Source of the DNA: Acidobacteriota bacterium
GTDB lineage: Bacteria; Acidobacteriota; Terriglobia; Terriglobales; Acidobacteriaceae
Assembly (NCBI GenBank): GCA_021846275.1
Contig: JAJZBZ010000009.1
Span: 25,683-89,682, forward strand
DNA length: 64,000 nt
Reading direction: 5' to 3'
Shown here in pieces: positions 8,798 to 17,630 of the stretch. Position numbers and translations under genes: made by a program. A model generated the notes under the pieces. The model was not told where the DNA came from, made no database searches, and was given only the letters and a program-made list of their open reading frames with translations. The first letter of the stretch is position 1, and each line of letters starts with the position of its first letter.

Positions 8798-9817
8798 CTA
8801 CTGCACCTGTCCGCGCGGCCTCAGCCGTCGCATCTCCAGCGCGCACTCCACCGCATTCCGCGCCACCAGCCGCAGATTGTCACACGCCGCCCATAGCCAG
8901 AATCGCCGCACCTCCTGCGCTCCGCCCGCACCCGTCGCATCCAGCCGCACCAGAATCGTATCGCGGCCCATCACCGTCAGGTTCGACGGCATCTCCTCGC
9001 CATCCCTCGCCCATTGCAGCGGATCGCCGCTCAGCGCCTGCTCCAGCGCGCTCACCGGCACCGCCCGCGTCAGCTCCACCCACGCCGAAAAACACATCCC
9101 GTGAAAAACCGGCGACTGCACCAGTTGCACCGCAATCTCCGCCCCGCGCAGCATCGCGCCCAGGTGATTCCTCAGCCTTTTTCCCACATCCTGCAAATTC
9201 GCCTGCGCCGCTTCGCCCAATTCGACCAACTGGTTGAATGAAGCCTGCATCCCAAACACTTCCTGCGGCATCTGCTGAAAATTCAAGACCCCCGCCGTCT
9301 GCCGGTGCAGCTCCTCCAGCGCCACCGCCCCAAACTCCGACGCCGGATGCAACACCGTCACCGCCGCCGAGCGCAACAGTCCCGGCGCATGCAGGCGGTT
9401 CATCATCGCCGCAATCGCCAGCGCGCCCGCCTGCGCCGGCACAATTGCGCGCGTCAGCAAATCCGGCTCGTTCTCGGCCGTCCTCAGCCACGGACTTCCC
9501 ACCACCACGCCCGGCTCGCCATCCAGCACTCCCGTCAGATCCAGCACCGTCGCGCCCGCTTCCGTCGCCCTGCGCCACCATCGCCGCGTCTGCTCGCTTG
9601 TCCCGGCAAAAAACGCAAAGTCCAGACCCTCAAAAGCCTCGTCGCCCAAACCCAGCACCACCGCAGCCTCATCGCCCACCTGGTCCAGCGTTCCCTGCGC
9701 TTCCTCGTCATCCAGCAGCACAAACGTCGCGCCCGCAAACGCTGACTCCGTCAGCGCCTCTTTCAGCTCGCCGCTCAGCGGAGAACTCGCTCCCACAATC
9801 CCGATCCGCAACATCAT
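8798..9817 (-). CDS. Aspartate-semialdehyde dehydrogenase-like (Usg-like) protein lacking the catalytic Cys
   Basis: A 339-residue member of the Asd/ArgC fold. It begins with the Rossmann turn IGIVGASSPLSGEL, continues with LDFAFFAGTSEQT, and has an Asd dimerisation half (TVLHPASEFGAVALEELHRQT, SPVFHGMCFSAWVEL). Genuine Asd has an SNPNCxT-type loop carrying the nucleophilic Cys. The matching place here reads AIVPAQAGALAIA, with no Cys, so dehydrogenase chemistry is unlikely. This resembles the Usg group of Asd relatives (inference). The ATG overlaps the pssA stop by 4 nt, so the gene is translationally coupled to phospholipid synthesis genes. Confidence 0.8.
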   Translation of the reverse strand: MMLRIGIVGASSPLSGELKEALTESAFAGATFVLLDDEEAQGTLDQVGDEAAVVLGLGDEAFEGLDFAFFAGTSEQTRRWWRRATEAGATVLDLTGVLDGEPGVVVGSPWLRTAENEPDLLTRAIVPAQAGALAIAAMMNRLHAPGLLRSAAVTVLHPASEFGAVALEELHRQTAGVLNFQQMPQEVFGMQASFNQLVELGEAAQANLQDVGKRLRNHLGAMLRGAEIAVQLVQSPVFHGMCFSAWVELTRAVPVSALEQALSGDPLQWARDGEEMPSNLTVMGRDTILVRLDATGAGGAQEVRRFWLWAACDNLRLVARNAVECALEMRRLRPRGQVQ

Positions 9818-10722
9818 TCCGCCGCCGACTCACTTTCCGCTGGCATCGCCGCTCCGTCCCGCTCCGCCGATCCCATCTGCGCCCTCTGCCTGCGTCGCCG
9901 CGACCACGAATACGCCGCGCGCGCCCAGATGCCGGAGAACATATACACCAGCGCCATCAGAAACAGCACTCCGCGCGAAAACCGGATCAGAATAAAAATT
10001 CCAATCGCCATCAGCATCAGCAACTGAAATGGCTGCGTCCGCGCCAGATTGATCTCCTTGCCCGACCAGAACCGCCAACGGCTCACCATCAGGAATCCCG
10101 CCATCCCCACCAGCCCGATCCACAAAATCGCCAGCCACCAGTACGGAATCGGAATCCCGTAAAAGCAATGCACCGACGAGGCCACCAGCCCCGCCGCCGC
10201 CGGAATCGGCATCCCCACAAAATACTTCCTGTCCATGCGTCCCGGATTCTGCGGCTGCGGATCGTGGCTGATATTGAAGCGCGCCAGCCGCGACACCCCG
10301 CACAGCAGATAAAGAAAACAGACAAACGCGCCCACCTGCGTAATCGGGTGCGCCAATCCCTGCCCGACCGCATCCGGCAGAAAATGAAATCCCCACACCA
10401 ACGCCAGCAGCGCCGGAGCCACGCCAAACGTGATCGCATCGGCCAGCGAATCCAGCTCGCGCCCAAAGTCGCTCGCCGTATTCGTCATCCGCGCAATCCG
10501 CCCATCCAGCGCGTCAAACGGAATCGCCAGGCAGATTGCCAGCGCGGCCCAGTCCAGCCGCTGCGCCGCGTCGGCTCCCGCCTGCATCGCGTCCATCGTC
10601 TGCAGAATCGCGAAGAACCCCGCGCCAATTCCCGCCGCCGTAAACAGCGACGGCAGCACAAACATCCCGCGCCTGCGCCTCGTCTGGCGCGCGCGCGGCG
10701 TCTGCCCGCCATTCCGATTCAC
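9814..10722 (-). CDS. pssA: CDP-diacylglycerol--serine O-phosphatidyltransferase
   Basis: This membrane enzyme joins CDP-diacylglycerol and serine to make phosphatidylserine. It has 302 residues and carries the CDP-alcohol phosphatidyltransferase signature D73-G-x2-A-R-x8-G87-x3-D91-x3-D95 (DGRIARMTN then [10 protein letters not shown]). Several hydrophobic helices follow. The N-terminus is strongly basic ([10 protein letters not shown]), and a basic/acidic tail follows the last helix. It starts with GTG and overlaps the psd stop by 4 nt. At the other end it overlaps the Asd-like gene by 4 nt, so the three form one operon. Confidence 0.92.
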   Translation of the reverse strand: MNRNGGQTPRARQTRRRRGMFVLPSLFTAAGIGAGFFAILQTMDAMQAGADAAQRLDWAALAICLAIPFDALDGRIARMTNTASDFGRELDSLADAITFGVAPALLALVWGFHFLPDAVGQGLAHPITQVGAFVCFLYLLCGVSRLARFNISHDPQPQNPGRMDRKYFVGMPIPAAAGLVASSVHCFYGIPIPYWWLAILWIGLVGMAGFLMVSRWRFWSGKEINLARTQPFQLLMLMAIGIFILIRFSRGVLFLMALVYMFSGIWARAAYSWSRRRRQRAQMGSAERDGAAMPAESESAAE

Positions 10723-11345
10723 CGCCCCGCTCCCGGCAGCCGCGCCAGCACGCTGCTGCCGCCCTTCACGCGCACACGCGGCTCAACCACCAGCTCCGCA
10801 TCCGCCGGCAGAATCACATCCACGCGCGAGCCAAACTTGATCAATCCCACACGCTCGCCACGCTCCACCCGATCCCCCTGCCTGCGCGAAAAAACAATCC
10901 GCCGCGCCAGCAGACCGGCAATCTGACGAAACGTCACCTCCACGCCGTCCTCGCCGCGGATCGTCACGCTGTTCTGTTCGTTCCGCTCGGCTGACTCCGG
11001 ATTCATCGCGTTCAGGTAAAGACCTTTTTTATACTCGACCGCCGTAATCGTCCCGCCCACCGGCGCGCGATTCACATGCACGTTGAAGACGCTCAGAAAA
11101 ATACTGATTCTCTGCCGCTCGCCAGCCGCCGTCTCGATCCGCGCACACTCCGTCACCACCCCGTCGCCGGGCGAAACCACCAGTCCGGCTGCTATCGGGA
11201 TAAGCCGCTTCGGATCGCGAAAAAACCAAAGGAAAAACGCCGCCAGCAGCACACAGGGCACCGCCAGCCACACTGTGGCAAACCAGCCCAGCACCGCTGC
11301 CGCCGCCAGAAAACCCGCACCGTAGAAATAACCGTCTCTGACCAT
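10719..11345 (-). CDS. psd: Phosphatidylserine decarboxylase, short prokaryotic type
   Basis: This enzyme decarboxylates phosphatidylserine to phosphatidylethanolamine with a pyruvoyl group made by self-cleavage. The protein has about 208 residues, like the short (type 2) bacterial enzymes. Two hydrophobic N-terminal helices are followed by [10 protein letters not shown], a conserved SPGDGVV segment, [16 protein letters not shown] [14 protein letters not shown], and [10 protein letters not shown] with the Gly-Ser cleavage site. I chose ATG 11345 because GGTGGGG lies just upstream; a GTG at 11354 is also in frame. A TATAAT hexamer lies just ahead of the start on this strand. First gene of psd-pssA-Asd-like. 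Confidence 0.9.
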   Translation of the reverse strand: MVRDGYFYGAGFLAAAAVLGWFATVWLAVPCVLLAAFFLWFFRDPKRLIPIAAGLVVSPGDGVVTECARIETAAGERQRISIFLSVFNVHVNRAPVGGTITAVEYKKGLYLNAMNPESAERNEQNSVTIRGEDGVEVTFRQIAGLLARRIVFSRRQGDRVERGERVGLIKFGSRVDVILPADAELVVEPRVRVKGGSSVLARLPGAGR

Positions 11346-11476
11346 AATCCCCACCGATTATACGGCCCAGCCGGTTCCCGCACTCTCAGGCAGGTTCGGA
11401 CGCCTTCGACACACGCGGCGCGCAACGGCTGTCCATCGCGCCGTTTCGTCCGTCTGCTTTTTTCGACTTCGCCTGC

Positions 11477-11686
11477 TTAGGCCACAGCCGAGCAGCTTCG
11501 CTCAAGCGCCGCAATCAGATCCTTGGCATGCAGCTTCAGCTTCTTCATCCTCACCTCTTCCAACTGCTCCTCGGCAGTCAGATACGGCTTGGACATCAAC
11601 TCCTCCAGGCGCTGCGTGTACCGCCGATGTTCCGCCATCAGCCGTTCCATCTCAGCGCCACGATGCTCTTCCAGAACTTCCGCCAT
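11477..11686 (-). CDS. YdcH/DUF465 family small protein
   Basis: A 69-residue, almost wholly helical protein: EEHRGAEMERLMAEHRRYTQRLEELMSKP, then LTAEEQLEEVRMKKLKLHAKDLIAALE. The helix-turn-helix hairpin with a conserved LK-LHAKD-I segment is characteristic of the DUF465 (YdcH) family. Its members are short coiled-coil proteins of unknown function. GAGGTG lies 4 nt upstream of the ATG. It is a monocistronic gene between the rimI end and psd, reading the same way as both. Flanking gaps of 131 and 162 nt hold nothing else I can identify. Confidence 0.75.
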   Translation of the reverse strand: MAEVLEEHRGAEMERLMAEHRRYTQRLEELMSKPYLTAEEQLEEVRMKKLKLHAKDLIAALERSCSAVA

Positions 11687-11848
11687 GGTTCACCTCGCAA
11701 GAAAGGAGACAATTCTGTATACGCCCAATCCATCCCGCGCCGCAACAGCAAAATTCTGTGGAATTCCGGTTCTTCTTCGCCACTCGCCGCTGCTGCCTCA
11801 CCCGCGCTGCAATCCCCGCCGCGCTCCGGATCGACCATCCCTCCACGC

Positions 11849-12328
11849 TCAACCCGCTCCCAGTGCGCATTCCATCCCCACCGCGTCCTCCACCGGCTCG
11901 CGATAATACCCGCGCCGTCGTCCCGACTCCACAAACCCGGCCCGCGCATACAGCCGCCGCGCCGCCTCGTTCGACACGCGCACCTCCAGCAGCATCCGCC
12001 GCGCGCCCGCAGCCGCACACGCCTCCATCGCCGCCGCCAGCAGCCGCCCGCCCACGCCGCGCCGCTGCTCCGTCCGCTCCACCGCAATCGACTCCAGCTC
12101 CGCCGTATCCATCACCACCTGTGCCACGCAGAACCCCGCAATCCCCTGCTCCGTCTCCGCCACCAGCATCACCCGCCCGCCACCAGCCAGCACAGCCCGC
12201 CACGCCTGCTCCGTCCACTGCGGAGCCTCCGCCAGCGCAGCGGCCAGCGCCATCACCGCCGCCCGATCCGCTGCCGCCATTGCCCGCACACGCACCGCAT
12301 CAGGCCTTCGTTCGCTCGCGGCCGTCAT
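11849..12328 (-). CDS. rimI: Ribosomal protein S18 alanine N-acetyltransferase-like GNAT
   Basis: A 159-residue GNAT acetyltransferase. VRAMAAADRAAVMAL begins the fold. GIAGFCVAQVVMDTAELESIAV is the central beta4-beta5 region, and QRRGVGGRLL is the acetyl-CoA pyrophosphate loop (R/Q-x-x-G-x-G). LLEVRVSNEAARRLYARAGF is the RimI-type C-terminal motif. RimI acetylates the N-terminal alanine of ribosomal protein S18 (family knowledge). Its position next to tsaB, overlapping by 4 nt, is a common bacterial arrangement and supports the rimI call. Confidence 0.88.
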   Translation of the reverse strand: MTAASERRPDAVRVRAMAAADRAAVMALAAALAEAPQWTEQAWRAVLAGGGRVMLVAETEQGIAGFCVAQVVMDTAELESIAVERTEQRRGVGGRLLAAAMEACAAAGARRMLLEVRVSNEAARRLYARAGFVESGRRRGYYREPVEDAVGMECALGAG

Positions 12329-13026
12329 CCCCGCGCCATCCCTTCGGTGCCGCGCAGATAGCGCCCATCCAGCGCCGCCGCGTCGTCCGCCTCACCCGCC
12401 CGCCATCGTTCCAGAGCAGCCTCCAGCGCCTCCGCCGCGCCCAGCTTCGCCACGCGCACCACGCTCACCTCCTCGGCAACCGTCTCCAGCAACTGCGCCA
12501 CCGACTCCTCGGCCACCGCCACCCGCTCCGGCAGCCGCAGTCCATCCTCACCCACCGAAAACTCCCCCGCCGTCACCAGCCGCTCCCGCCACTCGCCGTC
12601 CTCGCCGCGCAGCCCCAGAAACATCTGCCCGCGCCACGCATCCAGCGCCACGCACCCCACTCCCGACACACGCTCCAGCACGCGCAGCCGCGAAACCGCC
12701 AGCAGCGGAATCCCGCGCCCATCCGCCAATCCCTTCGCCGTCCCCACGCCCACGCGAATCCCCGTATAACTGCCCGGCCCATCGACCACCACCACCCCAT
12801 CGATCTCCTGCGCCGCGCAGCCCGCCGCCTGCAGCAGTTCGTTGAGCGCCACCAGCAGCCCACCCGCAAACTCACCCGCTGCAAGCGTCTGCTCGCCCAG
12901 CAGGCGCAGCCCGGCAGGCTTCCCATGCGCCGACTCCACATGCGCACGCGCCAGCGTCACGCTCCCCACCGCGCCGCACGTATCGATCCCCACCAGAAGC
13001 GCCTGCCGCACACGCTCCGTGCTCAT
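12325..13026 (-). CDS. tsaB: tRNA threonylcarbamoyladenosine biosynthesis protein TsaB
   Basis: TsaB partners TsaD and TsaE in making the t6A modification at position 37 of ANN-decoding tRNAs. The 233-residue protein has an ASKHA-type start (LLVGIDTCGAVGSVTLA), the VVVDGPGSYTGIRVGVGTAKGLADG motif typical of TsaB, and the segment LLAVSRLRVLE. The C-terminal half is variable, as in the family. Its ATG overlaps the stop of the MeaB-epimerase gene by 4 nt, and its stop overlaps rimI by 4 nt. All three are therefore probably translated from one message. Confidence 0.9.
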   Translation of the reverse strand: MSTERVRQALLVGIDTCGAVGSVTLARAHVESAHGKPAGLRLLGEQTLAAGEFAGGLLVALNELLQAAGCAAQEIDGVVVVDGPGSYTGIRVGVGTAKGLADGRGIPLLAVSRLRVLERVSGVGCVALDAWRGQMFLGLRGEDGEWRERLVTAGEFSVGEDGLRLPERVAVAEESVAQLLETVAEEVSVVRVAKLGAAEALEAALERWRAGEADDAAALDGRYLRGTEGMARG

Positions 13027-14303
13027 TCCGCCGCCTCCACCAGTTCCAACAAAACTCCGTTCGCCGCCGACGGATGCACAAACACATACCTGTGTCCGCC
13101 CGCGCCCACCTGAATCTCATCCTTCACCAGCCTCACCCCGCGCTCGCGCAGCCGCTCCACCACTGCCTCCAGACCGCTCACCCGCAGCGCCACATGGTGC
13201 AGCCCCTCGCCGCGCCGCGCAATATACTTCGCAATCGTCGACTCCTCATCCGTCGCCTCCAACAGCTCGATCCGGCTCTCGCCCACCGCCAGCATCGCCA
13301 CGCGCACCCGCTCCGATGCCACCGTTTCGCGCCCGCTCGACGCCAACCCCAGCAGCCCATACAACCGCTCCGCCTCATCCAGCGACCGCACGGCAATCCC
13401 CAGATGATCGATGACGATTGCGGCTCGCTCACCTGCCCATCGCTCACCGGCGCGCCCACTTCGCCGTTCATCCTCGCCACTCCGCCGCGCCACCTCCATC
13501 ATCGCCGCCAGCAAATCCTCCACGCCCTCGCCGCGCGTCGCCACCGTCCGCACCATCCTTCGCCGCGCCCGACCGCTCACCGCCTCGCGCAGCGCCTCCG
13601 CAGCGGCCATCTCTCGCTCCAGCTCGTCCATCCCCGCCGCATCCGCCTTGTTCAGCGCCATCACGTCGGCAATCTCCAGCACACCCGCCTTCATCGCCTG
13701 CACCCCGTCGCCCATCCCCGGAGCCAGCACCACCGCCACCGCGTCCGCGCACCGCGCAATCTCCACCTCACCCTGTCCCACGCCCGTGGTCTCAACCAGC
13801 AGCGCATCCCACCCCGCCGCCTCCATCAGCACCAGAGCATTCTCCGCCGCCGCCGCCAGCCCGCCCAGATGCCCGCGCGTCGCCATCGACCGGATAAACA
13901 CCCCGTCGTCGCCAGCCATCTCCCGCATCCGTATCCGATCTCCCAGCACCGCGCCGCCCGTCACCGGACTCGACGGATCCACCGCCAGCACCGCCACCGT
14001 TTTCCCTGCCTCACGCAGCCGCCGCGTCAGCGCCTCCATCAGCGTGCTCTTGCCCGCGCCCGGCGCGCCCGTCAGCCCCAGCCGCACAGCCCGCCGGTCG
14101 TCCGTCCGTGCCTCCACGAGCGCCCGGCAGAGCTTCACCAGATGCTCCGCCCCGCCATTTTCCACCGCCGTCAGCGCGCGCGCCAGCGCACGGCGATCCC
14201 CACCGATCAGCGCCGCAGCCAACTCCCGCTCGCCGGCGTCTTCCATCAATTTCCCGCGCTCGTCCATACCCGCATCCATGCCCGCGCCCCAACCAGCATC
14301 CAT
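13023..14303 (-). CDS. Fused MeaB-type G-protein chaperone and methylmalonyl-CoA epimerase
   Basis: A 426-residue fusion. Residues about 25-275 are a MeaB/ArgK GTPase: P-loop GAPGAGKST (79-87), DPSSP (109-113), GDRIRM, ATRGHLGGL, ETTGVGQ (171-177) and G4 NKAD (218-221). MeaB protects and reloads B12-dependent methylmalonyl-CoA mutase. Residues 298-426 are a VOC-fold epimerase: IDHLGIAV (His300), SRIELLE, LHHVALRV (369-370), and HPSAANGVLLELVE with the last metal-ligand Glu420. Normal MeaB is about 310-330 residues; here its C-terminal dimer arm seems replaced by the epimerase. ATG 14303 is preferred over TTG 14306. No mutase gene is present in the window. Confidence 0.88.
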   Translation of the reverse strand: MDAGWGAGMDAGMDERGKLMEDAGERELAAALIGGDRRALARALTAVENGGAEHLVKLCRALVEARTDDRRAVRLGLTGAPGAGKSTLMEALTRRLREAGKTVAVLAVDPSSPVTGGAVLGDRIRMREMAGDDGVFIRSMATRGHLGGLAAAAENALVLMEAAGWDALLVETTGVGQGEVEIARCADAVAVVLAPGMGDGVQAMKAGVLEIADVMALNKADAAGMDELEREMAAAEALREAVSGRARRRMVRTVATRGEGVEDLLAAMMEVARRSGEDERRSGRAGERWAGERAAIVIDHLGIAVRSLDEAERLYGLLGLASSGRETVASERVRVAMLAVGESRIELLEATDEESTIAKYIARRGEGLHHVALRVSGLEAVVERLRERGVRLVKDEIQVGAGGHRYVFVHPSAANGVLLELVEAAE

Positions 14304-14508
14304 CAAACTCGCTTAAGCATACTGGAGCCACTCGCTTCCGCGCAGCCTCCGACCAGCGCCCGCACCGCATCCGCAGCGGGAACCATTTCCCCATCGGTTT
14401 GCGTTATTCCTCAAAACCTGTTCCACTGGTTTGCGCACCAGCGGAGCCGCAGTTGCGCATCCCCTGCGCATCGCGGCCCGGTCCTACATAATCTCAGGAG
14501 ACAGCCGT

Positions 14509-17247
14509 ATGTCTAACGCATTCCGTCGGCGCACTTCCCTTGCCTGCGCCGCACTCTTCGCCGCTCTCGCCGCACCGGCAATTTCCGTCCTCGCCGCCCA
14601 CGCTCAATCCGTTCCCGTCGTCACGGGCGACGCCCGCGTCGACAAGCTCCTCAGCCAGATGACCTTCGATGAAAAGATGGCGCTCATTCGCGGCGCATCG
14701 GAAGACCCCGCCACCAACCAGGGCCAGGCCGGCTACCTCACCGGCGTCCCGCGTCTCCACATTCCGCCGCTGCGCTTCTCTGACGGACCTCCCGGCATCC
14801 TCACCCGTTACCCGTCGCAGGCCGAAACGGCAACCATGGGTCTCGCCGCCACCTTCAGCGCCGTCGACGCCCGCGCCAACGGCCAGGTCGTCGCCCGCGA
14901 GGCCAAAGCACTCGGCATCGACGTTGTCCTTCAGCCCTTCATCAACATCGACCGCGACATCACCTTCGCCCGCGGCTACAACACCTACGGCGAAGACCCC
15001 GTCCTCACCGGAGACATCGCCGCGTCGTTCATTCGCGGCGTCCAGGGCGAAGACGTCATGGCTCAGGCCAAGCACTACGTCGCCTATGACACCGACGGCG
15101 GCAACGTCTTTGTCAGTCAGCAGGCGCTCCACGAAATCTACGTCTCGCCCTTCATCGACGCCGTGCGCGCCAACGTCTCGTCGATCATGTGCTCCTACAA
15201 CAAGGTCAACGGCATCGCCGCCTGCGGCAATCCGAACACGCTCATCACCATCCTCCGCGATCAGGTCGGCTTCAAAGGCTTCGTCACCTCCGACTGGGGC
15301 GCCGTCCACGCGCCCGACTTCATCAACAACGGCCTCACCATGGAGATGCCCGGTCCCGGACCCAAGGGCAGCCCGCTCGGCTCCATGATCTTCTCCTACT
15401 TCACCACCGACAAGCCCGAGCCGCCCAAGCCGCTCAAGTTCAACACCGCCATGATGGCCGGCTTCTTCGGTCGTCCCCTGCCCGAGGAGCCGCCGTTGAA
15501 GCCCTTCGACGTCGGCACCTTCGGCTCCGTCCACGACGCCCGCGTCAACTTCTGGAACCTTCGTCAGGAAGGCAAACTCTCTGACGCCACCATCACCCGC
15601 GCCGCCGGTTACGTCCTCTACGAGATGGACCAGTTCGGCTACCTCGACCACCCCACGCCGGGTCAGCTCGCACCCAAAGACCCTCCCGTACACGCCACCG
15701 AGGCCAACGCCCGCGCCATCCGCAAAACCTCGGACGATGCCGCCGTCCTGCTTAAGAACGACGGCTCCATCCTGCCGCTCAAACCCGCCGATCTCGCCTC
15801 CGTCGCCATGATCGGCCCCGGCGCAGGACAGGTCGTCGCCATCGGCACCGCCGGGGAGCGCTCCATCGGCTTTCCCTGGCGGCAAATCGGCCCCGTTCAG
15901 GCCATCCGCACCCTCGACCCGTCGGCCAAAATCACCTACGCCGTCGAAGACGACATGACCGGCTCGCCCATCCCCGCCTCGCTCTGGACCAGCAACGGCC
16001 AGCCCGGCATCACGCGCACCGTGAAGTCAGCCAGCACGACAACCGACTCAACCATCGACTTCACCGTCGCCAATCACAAAGCGCTCCCGGCCAACACCGA
16101 CGCGACCTGGTCCGGCACGCTCCACATCGCTAAAACCGGCTCCTACTGGGTCTATCTCCAGCTTCTCGGCGCGGCCGGCAGCCTGCAAATCGACGGCAAG
16201 CCCGCCGCCGCAGCCAACGGCCTGCGCGGCGGCGTCCACGGCGACACCGTTCTCGGCGGCAAGGACGGCCTCATGCCCACCACCGACGGCCTCGACAACG
16301 TCCGCGTCGCCGTCGATCTCACCGCCGGAGACCACCCCGTCACCCTCACCGTCACCGGCGACAGCTCCAACCACCCCGAACAGGTCCGCCTCAACTGGAT
16401 CACACCCGAAGCACGCCAGGCCAACCATGACGCCGCCATCGCCGCCGCCAAGGCCGCGAAGGTCGCCGTCGTCTTCGCCTGGACGCGCGGCCACCCCGAC
16501 TTCGCCCTGCCCGGCGATCAGGACAAGCTCATCGAAGAGGTCGCCGCCGTCAATCCCAACACCGTCGTCGTCCTCAACGTCTCCCAGCCCGTCGCCCTGC
16601 CCTGGCTCTCTCAGGTCAAAGCCGTGCTCCAGATGTGGTGGCCCGGCGACGAAGGCGGCTGGTCCACGGCAGACATCCTGCTCGGGCGCGTCAGTCCCGC
16701 CGGTCGCCTGCCCTTCACATGGGCCAGCAAGCTCACCGACTACCCCGCCACCGACCCGGCTCACCCCGAGCGCACCGCCAAGGGCATCGACGGCAAAACC
16801 ACCTTCTCCGAAGGCATCTACGTCGGCTATCGCTGGTTTGACAAGCAGAAGATCGCCCCGCTCTTTCCCTTCGGCTACGGCCTCAGCTACACCCGCTTCG
16901 CCTACTCCGGCCTGCACGTCGCGCCAGCCGCCGACGGCGGACTCAGCGTCAGCTTCACGCTGAAGAACACCGGCTCCATGGCCAGCGATGAAGTCCCGCA
17001 GGTCTACCTCGGCCAGCCGCAGCAGCCGCAATCCGGCGACTTCGCCGTCCACACGCTCGTCGCTTTTGACCGCGTCCACCTCGCCGCCGGTGAATCCCGA
17101 ACCGTCACCATCGCCGTTCCCGCGCGCAGGCTCAGCTACTGGTCAGAATCCGCCAGCAAGTGGACCCGCGCCACCGGCCCGCGTCCCGTCCTCGTCGGCG
17201 GTTCCTCGCGCAACCTCCCGCTGGAGACCATGGCCACCATCCAGTAA
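14509..17247 (+). CDS. Secreted GH3 beta-glucosidase with inserted PA14 domain
   Basis: A 912-residue glycoside hydrolase family 3 enzyme. Residues 1-33 are a signal peptide. The N-terminal barrel contains RFSDGPPGI, KHYVAYDTDGG and GFVTSDWGAVH, where Asp262 is the expected nucleophile. The C-terminal alpha/beta sandwich begins near LLKNDGSILPL. A PA14-like beta domain (TWSGTLHIAKTGSYWVYLQLLG, about 520-635) is inserted there. A fibronectin III-like end (VSFTLKNTGSMASDEVPQVYL) follows. It probably cleaves beta-linked glucosides or xylosides in the periplasm or outside the cell. TCAGGAG precedes the ATG. The gene is divergent from the MeaB fusion operon, with a 205-bp shared promoter region. 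Confidence 0.92.
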   Translation: MSNAFRRRTSLACAALFAALAAPAISVLAAHAQSVPVVTGDARVDKLLSQMTFDEKMALIRGASEDPATNQGQAGYLTGVPRLHIPPLRFSDGPPGILTRYPSQAETATMGLAATFSAVDARANGQVVAREAKALGIDVVLQPFINIDRDITFARGYNTYGEDPVLTGDIAASFIRGVQGEDVMAQAKHYVAYDTDGGNVFVSQQALHEIYVSPFIDAVRANVSSIMCSYNKVNGIAACGNPNTLITILRDQVGFKGFVTSDWGAVHAPDFINNGLTMEMPGPGPKGSPLGSMIFSYFTTDKPEPPKPLKFNTAMMAGFFGRPLPEEPPLKPFDVGTFGSVHDARVNFWNLRQEGKLSDATITRAAGYVLYEMDQFGYLDHPTPGQLAPKDPPVHATEANARAIRKTSDDAAVLLKNDGSILPLKPADLASVAMIGPGAGQVVAIGTAGERSIGFPWRQIGPVQAIRTLDPSAKITYAVEDDMTGSPIPASLWTSNGQPGITRTVKSASTTTDSTIDFTVANHKALPANTDATWSGTLHIAKTGSYWVYLQLLGAAGSLQIDGKPAAAANGLRGGVHGDTVLGGKDGLMPTTDGLDNVRVAVDLTAGDHPVTLTVTGDSSNHPEQVRLNWITPEARQANHDAAIAAAKAAKVAVVFAWTRGHPDFALPGDQDKLIEEVAAVNPNTVVVLNVSQPVALPWLSQVKAVLQMWWPGDEGGWSTADILLGRVSPAGRLPFTWASKLTDYPATDPAHPERTAKGIDGKTTFSEGIYVGYRWFDKQKIAPLFPFGYGLSYTRFAYSGLHVAPAADGGLSVSFTLKNTGSMASDEVPQVYLGQPQQPQSGDFAVHTLVAFDRVHLAAGESRTVTIAVPARRLSYWSESASKWTRATGPRPVLVGGSSRNLPLETMATIQ

Positions 17248-17273
17248 ATCCGCGTTGACCGTGTTCTCAGCGA

Positions 17274-17323
17274 CCAGGCAGAATCCCCGGATTCGGATTT
17301 CCGAATCCGGGGATTCTGCCTGG
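17274..17323. repeat. 23-bp perfect inverted repeat with 4-nt loop
   Basis: The arm at 17274-17296 (begins ccaggcagaatccccgg) is exactly complementary to 17301-17323, with loop attt. It starts 27 nt after the beta-glucosidase stop. There is no T-run after it, so it is not a canonical intrinsic terminator. It may still stop transcription or protect the mRNA 3' end, or be one copy of a dispersed palindromic repeat. Confidence 0.85.
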
Positions 17324-17540
17324 GATTCATTCGCGATTGCAGGCGCTGGTGAGCTGATCTCGGAAATCCGGACAGGGATTCAGAGGAAGTTCTGCTCTTT
17401 GACAGTCGAGGATGGCTGAGAAGAGGAGAGCCTGTTGTGAAACTGCTTTCATCCTCCGGCCAGAGATGATGCCTGTGCGAGGTTTTGTCGCGCGTCGTGG
17501 TGCCTGGATGGCCTGAGGATACGATCAAAAGTGGAAGCGG

Positions 17541-17554
17541 ATTCCCGCGGGAAT
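17541..17554. repeat. 14-bp perfect palindrome
   Basis: attcccgcgggaat is self-complementary without a loop. It sits in the gap between the convergent beta-glucosidase and CocE-type hydrolase genes. Similar CCCGCGGG-centred palindromes occur as dispersed intergenic repeats in G+C-rich bacteria; copy number cannot be judged here. Confidence 0.5.
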
Positions 17555-17630
17555 GACAACAGAAAGAGCAAAGCAACCGCTGGGAAGACACACGAGGGTG
17601 GCCAGAGAGACGCGGCCTGGCGCTCGGCGG

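Larger units (their letters stand above)
17248..17630. other. 383-bp intergenic region with palindromic repeats
   Basis: No gene is supported here. The region lies between the convergent ends of the beta-glucosidase and the CocE-type hydrolase. It holds a 23-bp perfect inverted repeat at 17274-17323 and a 14-bp perfect palindrome attcccgcgggaat at 17541-17554. The rest is unremarkable. Short frames on both strands have no family resemblance. Confidence 0.7.

Noticed and set aside
14307..14508. Cobalamin riboswitch in the divergent MeaB-fusion/GH3 region
   Set aside because: The B12-linked function made it plausible, but no B12-box-like sequence or recognisable core was seen on either strand.
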